The notes beneath the pieces were generated by a model. The model worked only from the letters and a program-made list of their open reading frames with translations, made no database searches and was not told the DNA's origin. From Butyricimonas virosa (GTDB taxonomy: Bacteria > Bacteroidota > Bacteroidia > Bacteroidales > Marinifilaceae): a stretch of DNA of 64,000 nt. The stretch lies in contig NZ_CP102269.1 of the NCBI RefSeq assembly GCF_025148635.1, positions 1,922,001 through 1,986,000 of the forward strand. Reading direction: 5' to 3'. The position numbers and the translations under genes are program-made. Below are positions 55,001 through 62,147 of this stretch, one piece after another; the stretch's first letter is position 1, and the number at the start of each line of letters is the position of its first letter.

Positions 55001-55492
55001 GGGACAACGCTTTATTGGAAGGGATTGATGGTAAATGCGACATTTACTTATTCCGTTGGGGCGGATCGTTTTTACGATGAAGAAAAGAGTAGTGCCGGAG
55101 ATATGAACGTGTATAACACGTCAAAAAATACACTGAAATCATGGACTATGAATCCGGGCGTGGATAGGGGCTACCCGAGAGCCATGTATTATGGTTGGGG
55201 ATCCAATTCTATCATCACGAATCGGTATGTACATGATGCTTCGTTCCTGAGGTTATCCGCTTTGAATATCAGTTATCGTTTGCCGAAGCGATTGTTCGGT
55301 TCCAGTATCGTGGATGCGATAGATTTGACATTCCAGGCCACGAATCTGTTTACTTGGACGAAATATCCGGGTATGGACCCGCAAGGAAACTTCAGTACAT
55401 CTTACAGTGCTTTTTATAATATGGGTATTGATTATAGCAGTTACCCGTCTGCCAGAACCTATAATGTGGGAATAAAAATAACTTTAAAATAG
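52016..55492 (+). CDS. SusC-type TonB-dependent receptor with STN domain (locus 3)
   Basis: I use the ATG at 52016, not a TTG 13 codons upstream, since it gives the same start context (AATGTATGAAAAAA) as the locus 1 gene. The 1158-residue protein has a signal region (MRLLAFFLLLSVVPVSASVFGQ) and an STN domain (VSLRVENVSLEKVMDILERS). A carboxypeptidase-regulatory-like domain leads to the classical DEVVAVGYGT TonB-box segment, then a plug with IDILKDASATAIYGSRAANGVVLVTTKRG, and a large barrel ending in GIKITLK. It is a more canonical SusC than the receptors of loci 1 and 2. The substrate is unknown. Confidence 0.96.
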   Translation: MKKTGSCVHLRIRWLLKMLLTMRLLAFFLLLSVVPVSASVFGQYAKVSLRVENVSLEKVMDILERSTDYRFVYQNSQVESVRDLTLNFKDTDIRDVMKECLKGSGLTFNVVGMNVVIVPLGEKQPVQQDVKKEKQVKGRVTDKGGLPVPGVSVLIDSTTIGVVTDIDGNYVLTYPEMKNVRLRFSFIGMQTKYVVVGNKTVINVILEEEINRLDEVVAVGYGTTKAKDMTGAVSRLGKKEIETAPMGASIQSMLQGRAPGVNVMISSASPTSPVSVIIRGSSSLSGDSQPLWVIDGVPEYSAGTSGNISNTLYNLNLTDVETIDILKDASATAIYGSRAANGVVLVTTKRGKKGMKPTLEFSARYGIQTMNANDFGVLNAEEYIALSKAAVRASFFTRGSLDYFTRKYIDETKFNASTNHSQFDLETLTDDFFLKDAYYDGDTDWWDLMTHNAETQEYSLGIRGGSKESSYSASFFYKDQKGIVKGGSSKLLGGSFNFDASIREVIRFKLGLRATSRVTNDKDDMISTILDMRPDYPAYLEDGSINMISYYVENPLFTLKNTDEGKGKDFTGSLGLEWDIIPGLTLRTNGTLKYGINKTLTYKRKYYDDGTSSSSVAKNENYTYVWDNTLTYLKTLGDHNLVGLLGFSIEKYEYDGLSASGSNFPDDEVLTNLGSAATKNSIASSYNSNTLVSTFARLEYKFKNRYLATFTFRADGSSKFGPDKRWGYFPSGALAWIISEENFLKNYSHIVSYLKLRASIGKTGSQNLGNYDWRTLMGSATYNDAPGIKPSSLGNDILQWESQVQKEIGLDYGFWDDRIRGSIGYYQKKVDNLLYSDPVPYSSSFSSVTQNIGSLKNKGFEFDVKVDIIKNTQKDLTWDFDFNVARNITTLEKLNSEDEYFGGGAYQYFKIDVGGKTGILYGYKYGGRLIRTNEELVALKTINPETGQQQYYRDENNYERPGDLYIMDLDGDGQITADGDRTEIGNANPDFFGGFGTTLYWKGLMVNATFTYSVGADRFYDEEKSSAGDMNVYNTSKNTLKSWTMNPGVDRGYPRAMYYGWGSNSIITNRYVHDASFLRLSALNISYRLPKRLFGSSIVDAIDLTFQATNLFTWTKYPGMDPQGNFSTSYSAFYNMGIDYSSYPSARTYNVGIKITLK

Positions 55493-55495
55493 GAT

Positions 55496-56959
55496 ATGAT
55501 GAAGAAATTAAGTTATTATATCATGTTGTTGGGAATTGTTTTCTTTACTTCATGCGAAGATTTTTTGGATCAGGTTCCCAAGCATAATTTGACATTGGAT
55601 AATGCCGTGACGGATTATAGTGGGGCGAAGAATATTCTTAACGGGATGTACGCTATCGTGGCTTCCGGTTCAGAGTTCGGAGGGGCTACCTGGTGTCGGT
55701 TATCTTCACAAGGCGGATTTTATTCGTCTTACACGGCTCATTTCAATATGTCCTATAAAGAGGGGTCCAATGATATGAGTGGGACATGGAAGTCTTATTA
55801 CACGTTAGTCAACTCGGCCAATGCAGCAATAGAGGCTATTTCGAATCTGGCAGAAAATAAATTTCCGACTCCGGAACGTAAATTGGAAATGATAGCGGAA
55901 GCACGTTGTATGCGGGGGTGGGCATATACAAATTTATTCTGGTTGTTTGGAAGATGGTGGGATGCGGATGATTCGGCTTATGGAATTCTGTACCGGGATA
56001 AGATGGCTAATTTGAGTAATTTGCAGGTTCCTCGTATAAGTGTGGGTGAGTCCTACACGAAGATATTCGAGGATTTGGATGATGCTATTGCCAATATGCC
56101 GGATTTCACGACGTCCCGTTATTTATCCCGTCAAATGGCGCAGGTAATGAAAGCGAAAATATTGCTTTACCGTGGAGTGATGAGAGGGTCTACTCAAGAT
56201 TTGAAGGATGCTTTGACATTAGTTGAAACCGTGAAATGGGATGCTCCTGCAGCTTGGCAGATGGAGACGGATATTGCTGCCATGTATGAAGCCGGGTGGG
56301 ATTCGAAAGAAGTTTTATGGGCAAGATACTTGGGAGATTTTGCCAGTACGACCACTTACGAGTTCGATTATTCATATAATATAGGCTACAATAATACTTA
56401 TTCGGATATTGCTACCGGATGGTTGAAAGAAGATCCCCGCTATGAGGTAGTGATGGATTCAGCTAGAGCTCCGGAGACTTGGGATACAAAGAAAGTTTTT
56501 ACTCCCGTGAAATTGTATCATGGAGGAAGGTATGATACAAAAGATGCTCCTTACGCTACTTATTATTTCCGTTACGCTGAATTATATTTGATGGAAGCCG
56601 AGTTGAAAGCCCGTTTGGATGACTATTCTTTAGAGGATGCCTTGAAGCCATTGAATGATATGCGGGCATGTCGCACGAATCCGGTATTACCGGCTCTATC
56701 TCCCAGTAACAAACAGGCTCTTTTGAGAGCCATATTCCGGGAAATTTGGGTAGAACAGTTCTTGGAGAACGGAAGCGAGTATTTTGCCGCATTGCGATTT
56801 ATAAATGACACGGATGCCAGTGCCGCCCAGAATAAACCTTGGATATACACGTTGAAGCCGGATGTGAATTTCACGGAGAACCAATATTGTTGGCCGATCC
56901 CGGAAAATGAACGGATTAAAAATCCGTTAGCCGTTCAGAATCCTGAACTTGGCAATTAA
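55496..56959 (+). CDS. SusD-type surface lipoprotein (locus 3)
   Basis: The 487-residue protein has a lipobox (GIVFFTSCEDFLDQVPKHNLT). It has the SusD helical repeats (AEARCMRGWAYTNLFWLFGRW), a TYYFRYAELYLMEAELKARL helix, and a C-terminal FREIWVEQFLENGSEYFAALRF with ENQYCWPIPENER. It begins 3 bases after susC, with a second ATG at the next codon. It is the surface lid of the locus 3 transporter. Confidence 0.95.
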   Translation: MMKKLSYYIMLLGIVFFTSCEDFLDQVPKHNLTLDNAVTDYSGAKNILNGMYAIVASGSEFGGATWCRLSSQGGFYSSYTAHFNMSYKEGSNDMSGTWKSYYTLVNSANAAIEAISNLAENKFPTPERKLEMIAEARCMRGWAYTNLFWLFGRWWDADDSAYGILYRDKMANLSNLQVPRISVGESYTKIFEDLDDAIANMPDFTTSRYLSRQMAQVMKAKILLYRGVMRGSTQDLKDALTLVETVKWDAPAAWQMETDIAAMYEAGWDSKEVLWARYLGDFASTTTYEFDYSYNIGYNNTYSDIATGWLKEDPRYEVVMDSARAPETWDTKKVFTPVKLYHGGRYDTKDAPYATYYFRYAELYLMEAELKARLDDYSLEDALKPLNDMRACRTNPVLPALSPSNKQALLRAIFREIWVEQFLENGSEYFAALRFINDTDASAAQNKPWIYTLKPDVNFTENQYCWPIPENERIKNPLAVQNPELGN

Positions 56960-56993
56960 TCCAGATGTCCGATAAACAATAAAAAAGAGATTT

Positions 56994-57830
56994 ATGAGAA
57001 AATGGTATTTTATATTTATCCTTATTGTAGGATTGGCTGCATGTGCTGATGATAAAGACGTGCTTGCGCCTGTACCCAATGACGTGACATTAAATGAACT
57101 GTCACTGGAGCGGTTTACACACATAATCCCCGATGGCGGTTTTACCTCAAAAGCCGCCCATAAGAATTCCGTGACTTTTAATACAAAGAAAAATAATGAC
57201 GGAACGTATGCAGGGTTTGCTTATTCTAACCGGAATAATCGTTCTTTCACGTGGACTGCCACGCAAGAAGCGTTGGATTCTAATATTTATAGTGTTTATA
57301 CCCGTTTCCCGAATGCGAATGAAATTTATGCCGTGGGGAGAGTGGAAGGGGATGATACTTATTTCACGTTGGAGTCTCCGGCGGTAGTGGAACATATTCT
57401 AGTGGCGAATACAACATACGTGTATCTGGCTTTAGTGTACGGGGATCAATACGGGACGGAAGAAGAACCCGTGGCTAATCCGAATATTCCGGGTAGTGCC
57501 AATAAAAAAGGCGTGTGGTACACGAATGTACCGGGAGGAGTCAAGAAGATGGTGAACGAGGATAAGGATTACTATAAGTTGATCGTAACGGGATATAACG
57601 GAGACACGAAAACCGGAGAGGTGGAATTCTATTTGTGTACCCGGAAGGGCGACCCGAACCATCCGGATTGGAGTTTGGTAATCAACGACTGGTATAAAGT
57701 AGATTTGAGTTCATTAGGCGTTGTTTCAAAAGTCGTGTTTCATGTTGCTTCATCGGATATTGAAGAAAGGACCGGTAGAATGAGAACTCCCCCGTATTTT
57801 TGTCTTGACGGGATTAGGATAAAGAATTAG
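56994..57830 (+). CDS. DUF4465-type lipoprotein (locus 3)
   Basis: The 278-residue protein has a lipoprotein signal (IFILIVGLAACADDKDV). The beta-rich mature part has the DUF4465 hallmarks: YAGFAYSNRNNRSFTWTATQ, KLIVTGYNGDTKTGEVEFYLC and the end PPYFCLDGIRIK. These proteins are exported and accompany SusCD systems and surface-binding functions. It probably binds ligand beside the SusCD pair. Six charged copies of short Gly/Asn motifs hint at calcium binding, but I cannot confirm that. Confidence 0.82.
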   Translation: MRKWYFIFILIVGLAACADDKDVLAPVPNDVTLNELSLERFTHIIPDGGFTSKAAHKNSVTFNTKKNNDGTYAGFAYSNRNNRSFTWTATQEALDSNIYSVYTRFPNANEIYAVGRVEGDDTYFTLESPAVVEHILVANTTYVYLALVYGDQYGTEEEPVANPNIPGSANKKGVWYTNVPGGVKKMVNEDKDYYKLIVTGYNGDTKTGEVEFYLCTRKGDPNHPDWSLVINDWYKVDLSSLGVVSKVVFHVASSDIEERTGRMRTPPYFCLDGIRIKN

Positions 57831-57905
57831 GATTTTTATGAACGGGGGGTGTTCGGACTAATTAATGTAGGACAGCCCCTGTATTTTCAGATTAAAAAGT
57901 ATCGT

Positions 57906-60008
57906 ATGAAAAAAATTGTATGTTTATTAGCCGGGGTATTTGCCTGTTTTCAATTGTTTTCGCAGGGTGTTGATTTCAAATCAGTCTCGTTAAAAGAGGC
58001 TTTAGAGCAGGCGAAAACTCAAGGGAAAATGGTATTTGTGGATTGCTACACGACTTGGTGTGGTCCATGTAAAATGATGACGGAACAAGTGTTTCCCCAA
58101 AAAGAAGCCGGGGATTTTTTTAATACTCATTTCGTGAACGTGAAATTTGACATGGAGAAAGGGGAAGGGAAGGAATTGTCTACACGATTTAAAATCAGGG
58201 CTTACCCGACATTTTTACTTTTAGAGCCGGACGGAAAGGTGAGATACCGGATTGTTGGCGGAGGGGATCTCGAAGAATTTATAGGACGAGTAAGCCGTGG
58301 GTTACAGGAGAAAAATTCTTTACCAGTGTTGGATAAAGAGTACACGACTGGTAAAATGTCGAAAAGAAGAATGCTTGATCTCGTGATGACATTGCAGGAT
58401 GCTTATGATGCAGATCGGTTGAAGGTTGTAGCCGATGAGTTGGTAAAACGTTTGACATTTAACGAGAAAGTTTCTACTCCTTATTGGGTGATATACGAGG
58501 ACAATTCTCTTTCTCCTTTAACGTCGGATAATTTCTCATTCTTGTTAAAGAATAAAGCCGCTTTTGAAAAAAACGTGGGAGAAACAAAAGTAAATCAAAA
58601 GATCGCATCGGCGTATTCGGGAATGTTATATAGCTATGTTGCCGGTTTTGCTAAAAAAGAAGATATGCCCCGGTTGGATGTGATGAAACAACAGTTGGAT
58701 GAATATGATTTACCCGATAAAACGTATCTCCAAACGAAATTGGCGTTGGCTTACGCCCGTTGTAACGAGGATATTGATCAGATGATTACTCTATTGAAAA
58801 AGGAGATTTATAATTTGCCACAAGGAGAATTATGGACCTTGGCGACATCTTTAGATTTTGTGAAGAAACAAGGAAATAAGACTCAATGGCAGCAAGTGGC
58901 AGAACTGGGAGATCAGTTCGTGGAAGCGGCAAAGGCTGAAGACTTGAAGGGATATTTGAAATCTTATTTTAGTTCGTTTAAAAAATTAGCCTCGGTTGGA
59001 GTATATTGGGAGGATTTGACCCTTGAACAAGCCTTAAAGAAAGCCGAGAGGGGAAAAAGAATGGTGTTCGTGGATTGTTATACAACTTGGTGTGGTCCAT
59101 GTAAATACATGACATCGAACGTGTTTCCGCAAGAGGCCGTGGGAGACTACTTTAATCCGAATTTTGTATGTTTGAAGATTGATATGGAGAAGGGCGAAGG
59201 TCCAGAATTAGTAAAACGTTATGGAATACGGGCTTTCCCGACATTCTTGATTTTGCGTCCGGATGGTAGCGTGTATCACAAAATGCTCGGTTCTGGAGAG
59301 GCAGATGCTTTTTTGAAACGAGTACGGGAAGGCATGGAAGAAGAGCATTCCACGGGGTATCTGGATAAATTGTATGATGAGGGCAATCGGGACAAGGATT
59401 TTCTAACGAGATATGTGAAGTCGTTGTTGGCTATATATGAAGAAGATAAAGCGAAAGAAGTTAGTGGTGTCCTGTTAGGTTTGCTGGAGGAATCAGAAAA
59501 GGTGGATAGTAATTACTGGTTTATTTTTGAGAATCCAACCTTGACAAGCCAAAAGTCGGATAACTTTAAATATCTGATAGATCATCGGGTGGCATTTATA
59601 CAATCCTTGGGTAAAGAGAAAATTGACAATAAATTGTATTCGATCTATTATAATCGATTGAGTTATATATTGAAAGGATATGATAAAAAGAGCAAGGTGG
59701 AGGATGTGGTTTATATGAAAAAAGAGATCGAACCTTACAAATTGGAAAAGAAGAAAGAGTTGTTGGCTTGTATGAAAATAACCGAGGCATATATGGAAAA
59801 AGACGTGAAGGGATTGTATGCAAGTTGCAAAAAAGGATTTAAATTATTTCATGATGATGAAGCGATGAATATTGCGTTTCCTGTTTTAAAGTACTTGAAC
59901 TCGGAAATGAAAGAGAAAAATAAGTTTCAGGAACTTGTGAACCTTTTGCTGGCTAATATAGAAAATGAATCGTTGAAAGAATATTTATCTAAAAATATGG
60001 AGGGGTAA
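57906..60008 (+). CDS. Exported protein with two complete thioredoxin modules (locus 3)
   Basis: I start at the ATG at 57906, which opens a signal peptide (MKKIVCLLAGVFACFQLFSQ); the upstream extension is not signal-like. The 700-residue protein is a head-to-tail duplication. Each half has a thioredoxin domain (active sites WCGPC at Cys52/Cys55 and again at Cys396/Cys399, cis-Pro in RAYPTF and RAFPTF) followed by a 200-residue helical domain. Each half resembles the whole 365-residue protein of locus 1 at 29220. It should be periplasmic and act on disulfides. A terminator follows at 60041. Confidence 0.92.
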   Translation: MKKIVCLLAGVFACFQLFSQGVDFKSVSLKEALEQAKTQGKMVFVDCYTTWCGPCKMMTEQVFPQKEAGDFFNTHFVNVKFDMEKGEGKELSTRFKIRAYPTFLLLEPDGKVRYRIVGGGDLEEFIGRVSRGLQEKNSLPVLDKEYTTGKMSKRRMLDLVMTLQDAYDADRLKVVADELVKRLTFNEKVSTPYWVIYEDNSLSPLTSDNFSFLLKNKAAFEKNVGETKVNQKIASAYSGMLYSYVAGFAKKEDMPRLDVMKQQLDEYDLPDKTYLQTKLALAYARCNEDIDQMITLLKKEIYNLPQGELWTLATSLDFVKKQGNKTQWQQVAELGDQFVEAAKAEDLKGYLKSYFSSFKKLASVGVYWEDLTLEQALKKAERGKRMVFVDCYTTWCGPCKYMTSNVFPQEAVGDYFNPNFVCLKIDMEKGEGPELVKRYGIRAFPTFLILRPDGSVYHKMLGSGEADAFLKRVREGMEEEHSTGYLDKLYDEGNRDKDFLTRYVKSLLAIYEEDKAKEVSGVLLGLLEESEKVDSNYWFIFENPTLTSQKSDNFKYLIDHRVAFIQSLGKEKIDNKLYSIYYNRLSYILKGYDKKSKVEDVVYMKKEIEPYKLEKKKELLACMKITEAYMEKDVKGLYASCKKGFKLFHDDEAMNIAFPVLKYLNSEMKEKNKFQELVNLLLANIENESLKEYLSKNMEG

Positions 60009-60040
60009 TCGAATAGTAACGTTATGTTGCTTGGTTAAGG

Positions 60041-60080
60041 TATTCCGCTCGTGTTATATGAAGCGGAATATCTTTAATTT
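60041..60080 (+). terminator. Terminator of the locus 3 operon
   Basis: TATTCCGCT (60041-60049) pairs with AGCGGAATA (60062-60070) over a 12-base loop, followed by TCTTTAATTTT. Confidence 0.75.
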
Positions 60081-60113
60081 TAAGTTTGTATGAAATATAA
60101 TAAAATAAACTAT

Positions 60114-60144
60114 TTTGTTTTTACGTTTTCAAATTCTATCTTTG
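60114..60144 (+). promoter_or_regulatory. Canonical Bacteroidota housekeeping promoter for the third ECF gene
   Basis: TTTG at 60114-60117, 19 bases, then TATCTTTG at 60137-60144. Both boxes and the spacing fit the TTTG/TAnnTTTG primary sigma promoter. The start point would be near 60151, about 35 bases before the ATG. Confidence 0.75.
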
Positions 60145-60185
60145 TTTAACTTAATGAGCGGGGAAAACAGGTAAAGCGTTAATAT

Positions 60186-60749
60186 ATGCAAGAACAAACT
60201 TCGATGAAAATTCAGGGATTAACTGTTGGCGATAGAAAGGTATATCAGCATATCTTTGATACGTTTTATCATAGTTTGTGTCTGTTCACACATCGTTTTG
60301 TTGATGATTTGTCGGTTTGTGAAGATTGTGTTCAAGAAGCGTTTATCTCTTTATGGAATAGCCGGGATGAGATGGAATCGGAAGCACACGTGAAATCTTT
60401 TCTTTATCAGGTAAGTCGGAATAATGCATTGAATTATTTGAAGCATGAACGGGTGAAGAACGAATATCTCGCCAAGGGGTTGCAAGAGATCGAATCGCAG
60501 GTGTGCTTTATAAATTACGTGATCGAGGAAGAGGTGGAACGAATTCTTGCGGAGACGGAGTTTGAGCTTCCCCCGAAATGTAGAGAGATTTTCCGGCTTG
60601 CCATGCTGGGGAAAGATAACGAGGAGATCGCCCGGTTGTTGGGAGTTTCGGAGAACACGGTGAAAACGCAGAAAAAAATCGCTTATAAGAAGTTAAAACA
60701 AAAAATAGCAGAAGTAACGATGTTACTCCTACTAGAGAATGTAATTTAA
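60186..60749 (+). CDS. ECF sigma factor, C-terminal end rewritten by an IS
   Basis: The 187-residue product has region 2 (FDTFYHSLCLFTHRFVDDLSVCEDCVQEAFISLW) and region 4 (LPPKCREIFRLAMLGKDNEEIARLLGVSENTVKTQ). The last four codons (ENVI) and the stop lie inside the left end of the inserted IS. Joining the sequence across the IS at the target duplication gives LNQVVGE and a stop at 62145-62147 instead. The functional domains are untouched, so the protein probably still works. It has its own strong promoter. No FecR follows; the orphan FecR at 50765 is the likely partner. Confidence 0.9.
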   Translation: MQEQTSMKIQGLTVGDRKVYQHIFDTFYHSLCLFTHRFVDDLSVCEDCVQEAFISLWNSRDEMESEAHVKSFLYQVSRNNALNYLKHERVKNEYLAKGLQEIESQVCFINYVIEEEVERILAETEFELPPKCREIFRLAMLGKDNEEIARLLGVSENTVKTQKKIAYKKLKQKIAEVTMLLLLENVI

Positions 60750-60758
60750 ACTGTGTCA
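60740..60758 (+). repeat. Left inverted-repeat core of the IS
   Basis: TGTAATTTAAACTGTGTCA. It matches the reverse complement of 62091-62109 at 18 of 19 bases. It contains the present stop codon of the third ECF gene. Confidence 0.9.
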
Positions 60759-60799
60759 GCAAAAAAATAAATGATTAATTTTGCTAACACAGTTTTTTT

Positions 60800-62014
60800 A
60801 TGGAACAAGAATTTAATTTCGAAAGCATCAAAAACAAGGCCCTGGAACAATTAAAATCAGGTAAGTCCTTGTTAGGTAAAGACGGTGCGTTTGCCCCGTT
60901 ATTGGAAAGTATACTAAACGCGGCACTCGAAGGTGAAATGGAAGCCCATCTCTCTGATGAAGAACGAGAAACGGGTAATCGTCGTAACGGTAAAATGCAA
61001 AAACAAGTACAAACTCCTTTAGGAGAAGTGACGGTATCCACGCCTAGAGATCGTAACTCAACTTTTGATCCCCAGTTCATTAAAAAACGAGAGACTATAC
61101 TAGCCGAGGGTGTGGCCGATCGGATCATAGGTTTATACGCCCTTGGTAATAGCACCCGAGAAATAAGTGACTGGATGGAAGAGAATCTAGGAAACAGGGT
61201 ATCGGCAGAAACGATCAGTTCTATAACAGATCGGGTTCTTCCCGAGATTAAAGCTTGGAAATCAAGGCTCCTTGATCCCGTGTACCCGATCGTTTGGTTG
61301 GACGCTATTCATTACAAGGTAACAGATGAAAGAGGTTACGCCGTGACTCGTGCCATTTACAACGTGCTGGGTATAACCAAGGAGGGGCATAAGGAGCTAC
61401 TGGGAATGTATATCTCTAAAAACGAGGGAGCGAACTTTTGGCTGGGAGTTCTCACGGATTTGCAAAACCGTGGTGTGCAAGATATACTAATCGCTTGCGT
61501 GGACGGTCTAAAGGGCTTTCCCGAGGCGATCGTGAGTGTTTATCCCGACGCTATAGTCCAGTTATGCATCGTGCATCAAATACGCAATTCTATCAAGCAC
61601 GTGGGTAGTAAACACCAAAAAGAATTCCTGCTTGACCTCAAGCGAGTTTATCAAGCTGTAAATAAAGAATCAGCTGAAGAAGAACTGGTTAAACTTGACG
61701 ATAAATGGGGTGAACAATACCCTATTGTCATCAAATCATGGCAAGATAACTGGGAGAAACTAACTGAATATTTCCAGTTCACGGCAACTATCAGAAGACT
61801 GATATACACGACCAATACCGTGGAAGGGTATCATCGACAAATTCGAAAAGTAACAAAAAACAAGGGCGTGTTCCCGCACGACACCGCCCTTGAAAAACTA
61901 GTTTACCTGGCTTATCGCAATATCAGGAAAAAATGGACCATGCCAATCCCGAATTGGGCGGCTGTTGCTCAACAACTGGCTATTAAATTTGGAGAAAGGT
62001 TTAAATTATGGTAA
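60800..62014 (+). CDS. IS256-family (Mutator-type) transposase
   Basis: The 404-residue protein is full length for the family. The DDE catalytic triad is visible as D168 (WLDAIHYKV), D235 (ACVDGLKGF) and E342 (TNTVEGYHRQIRK). The CIVHQIRNS segment (about 256-264) is the family's C-x2-H block. An N-terminal Mutator signature reads GEMEAHLSDEERETGNRRNG. It should cut and paste or copy the element through its terminal repeats. The gene fills almost the whole IS and is intact. Confidence 0.97.
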   Translation: MEQEFNFESIKNKALEQLKSGKSLLGKDGAFAPLLESILNAALEGEMEAHLSDEERETGNRRNGKMQKQVQTPLGEVTVSTPRDRNSTFDPQFIKKRETILAEGVADRIIGLYALGNSTREISDWMEENLGNRVSAETISSITDRVLPEIKAWKSRLLDPVYPIVWLDAIHYKVTDERGYAVTRAIYNVLGITKEGHKELLGMYISKNEGANFWLGVLTDLQNRGVQDILIACVDGLKGFPEAIVSVYPDAIVQLCIVHQIRNSIKHVGSKHQKEFLLDLKRVYQAVNKESAEEELVKLDDKWGEQYPIVIKSWQDNWEKLTEYFQFTATIRRLIYTTNTVEGYHRQIRKVTKNKGVFPHDTALEKLVYLAYRNIRKKWTMPIPNWAAVAQQLAIKFGERFKLW

Positions 62015-62090
62015 TTTTACGCTCGTCGGGAGTGCTGGTGCACCCCCTTGGCGCTTGGCCGATCCCCGACCGTTGAGTCAAAAATGAAGA

Positions 62091-62109
62091 TGACACAGTT
62101 TAATTTACA
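62091..62109 (-). repeat. Right inverted-repeat core of the IS
   Basis: Read on the minus strand, TGTAAATTAAACTGTGTCA. It is followed outward by CCCCC and the target duplication CTCCTACTA at 62115-62123. Between the transposase stop and this end lies a GC-rich stretch (62025-62085) unlike the rest of the window. Confidence 0.9.
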
Positions 62110-62147
62110 CCCCCCTCCTACTATTGAATCAAGTGGTTGGTGAGTGA

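Larger units (their letters stand above)
60735..62114 (+). mobile_element. IS256-family insertion sequence, complete, 1380 bp
   Basis: The left end starts GAGAA and TGTAATTTAAACTGTGTCA. The right end, read inward, starts GGGGG and TGTAAATTAAACTGTGTCA, so 24-bp terminal inverted repeats have four differences. The 9-bp sequence CTCCTACTA directly flanks both sides (60726-60734 and 62115-62123), the target duplication. IS256 elements make 8-9-bp duplications. It carries one intact transposase gene and seems recent, since flanks and ends show no decay. Confidence 0.9.

Noticed and set aside
23885..60008. Classical polysaccharide utilisation locus
   Set aside because: SusC/D pairs are present, but there is no glycoside hydrolase, lyase, sulfatase or esterase gene among them, so a glycan role is not supported.
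60740..62109. IS boundaries placed at the 19-bp repeat cores
   Set aside because: The bases directly outside those cores do not match each other. Moving five bases outward on both sides gives a 9-bp direct repeat, so 60735-62114 was chosen.
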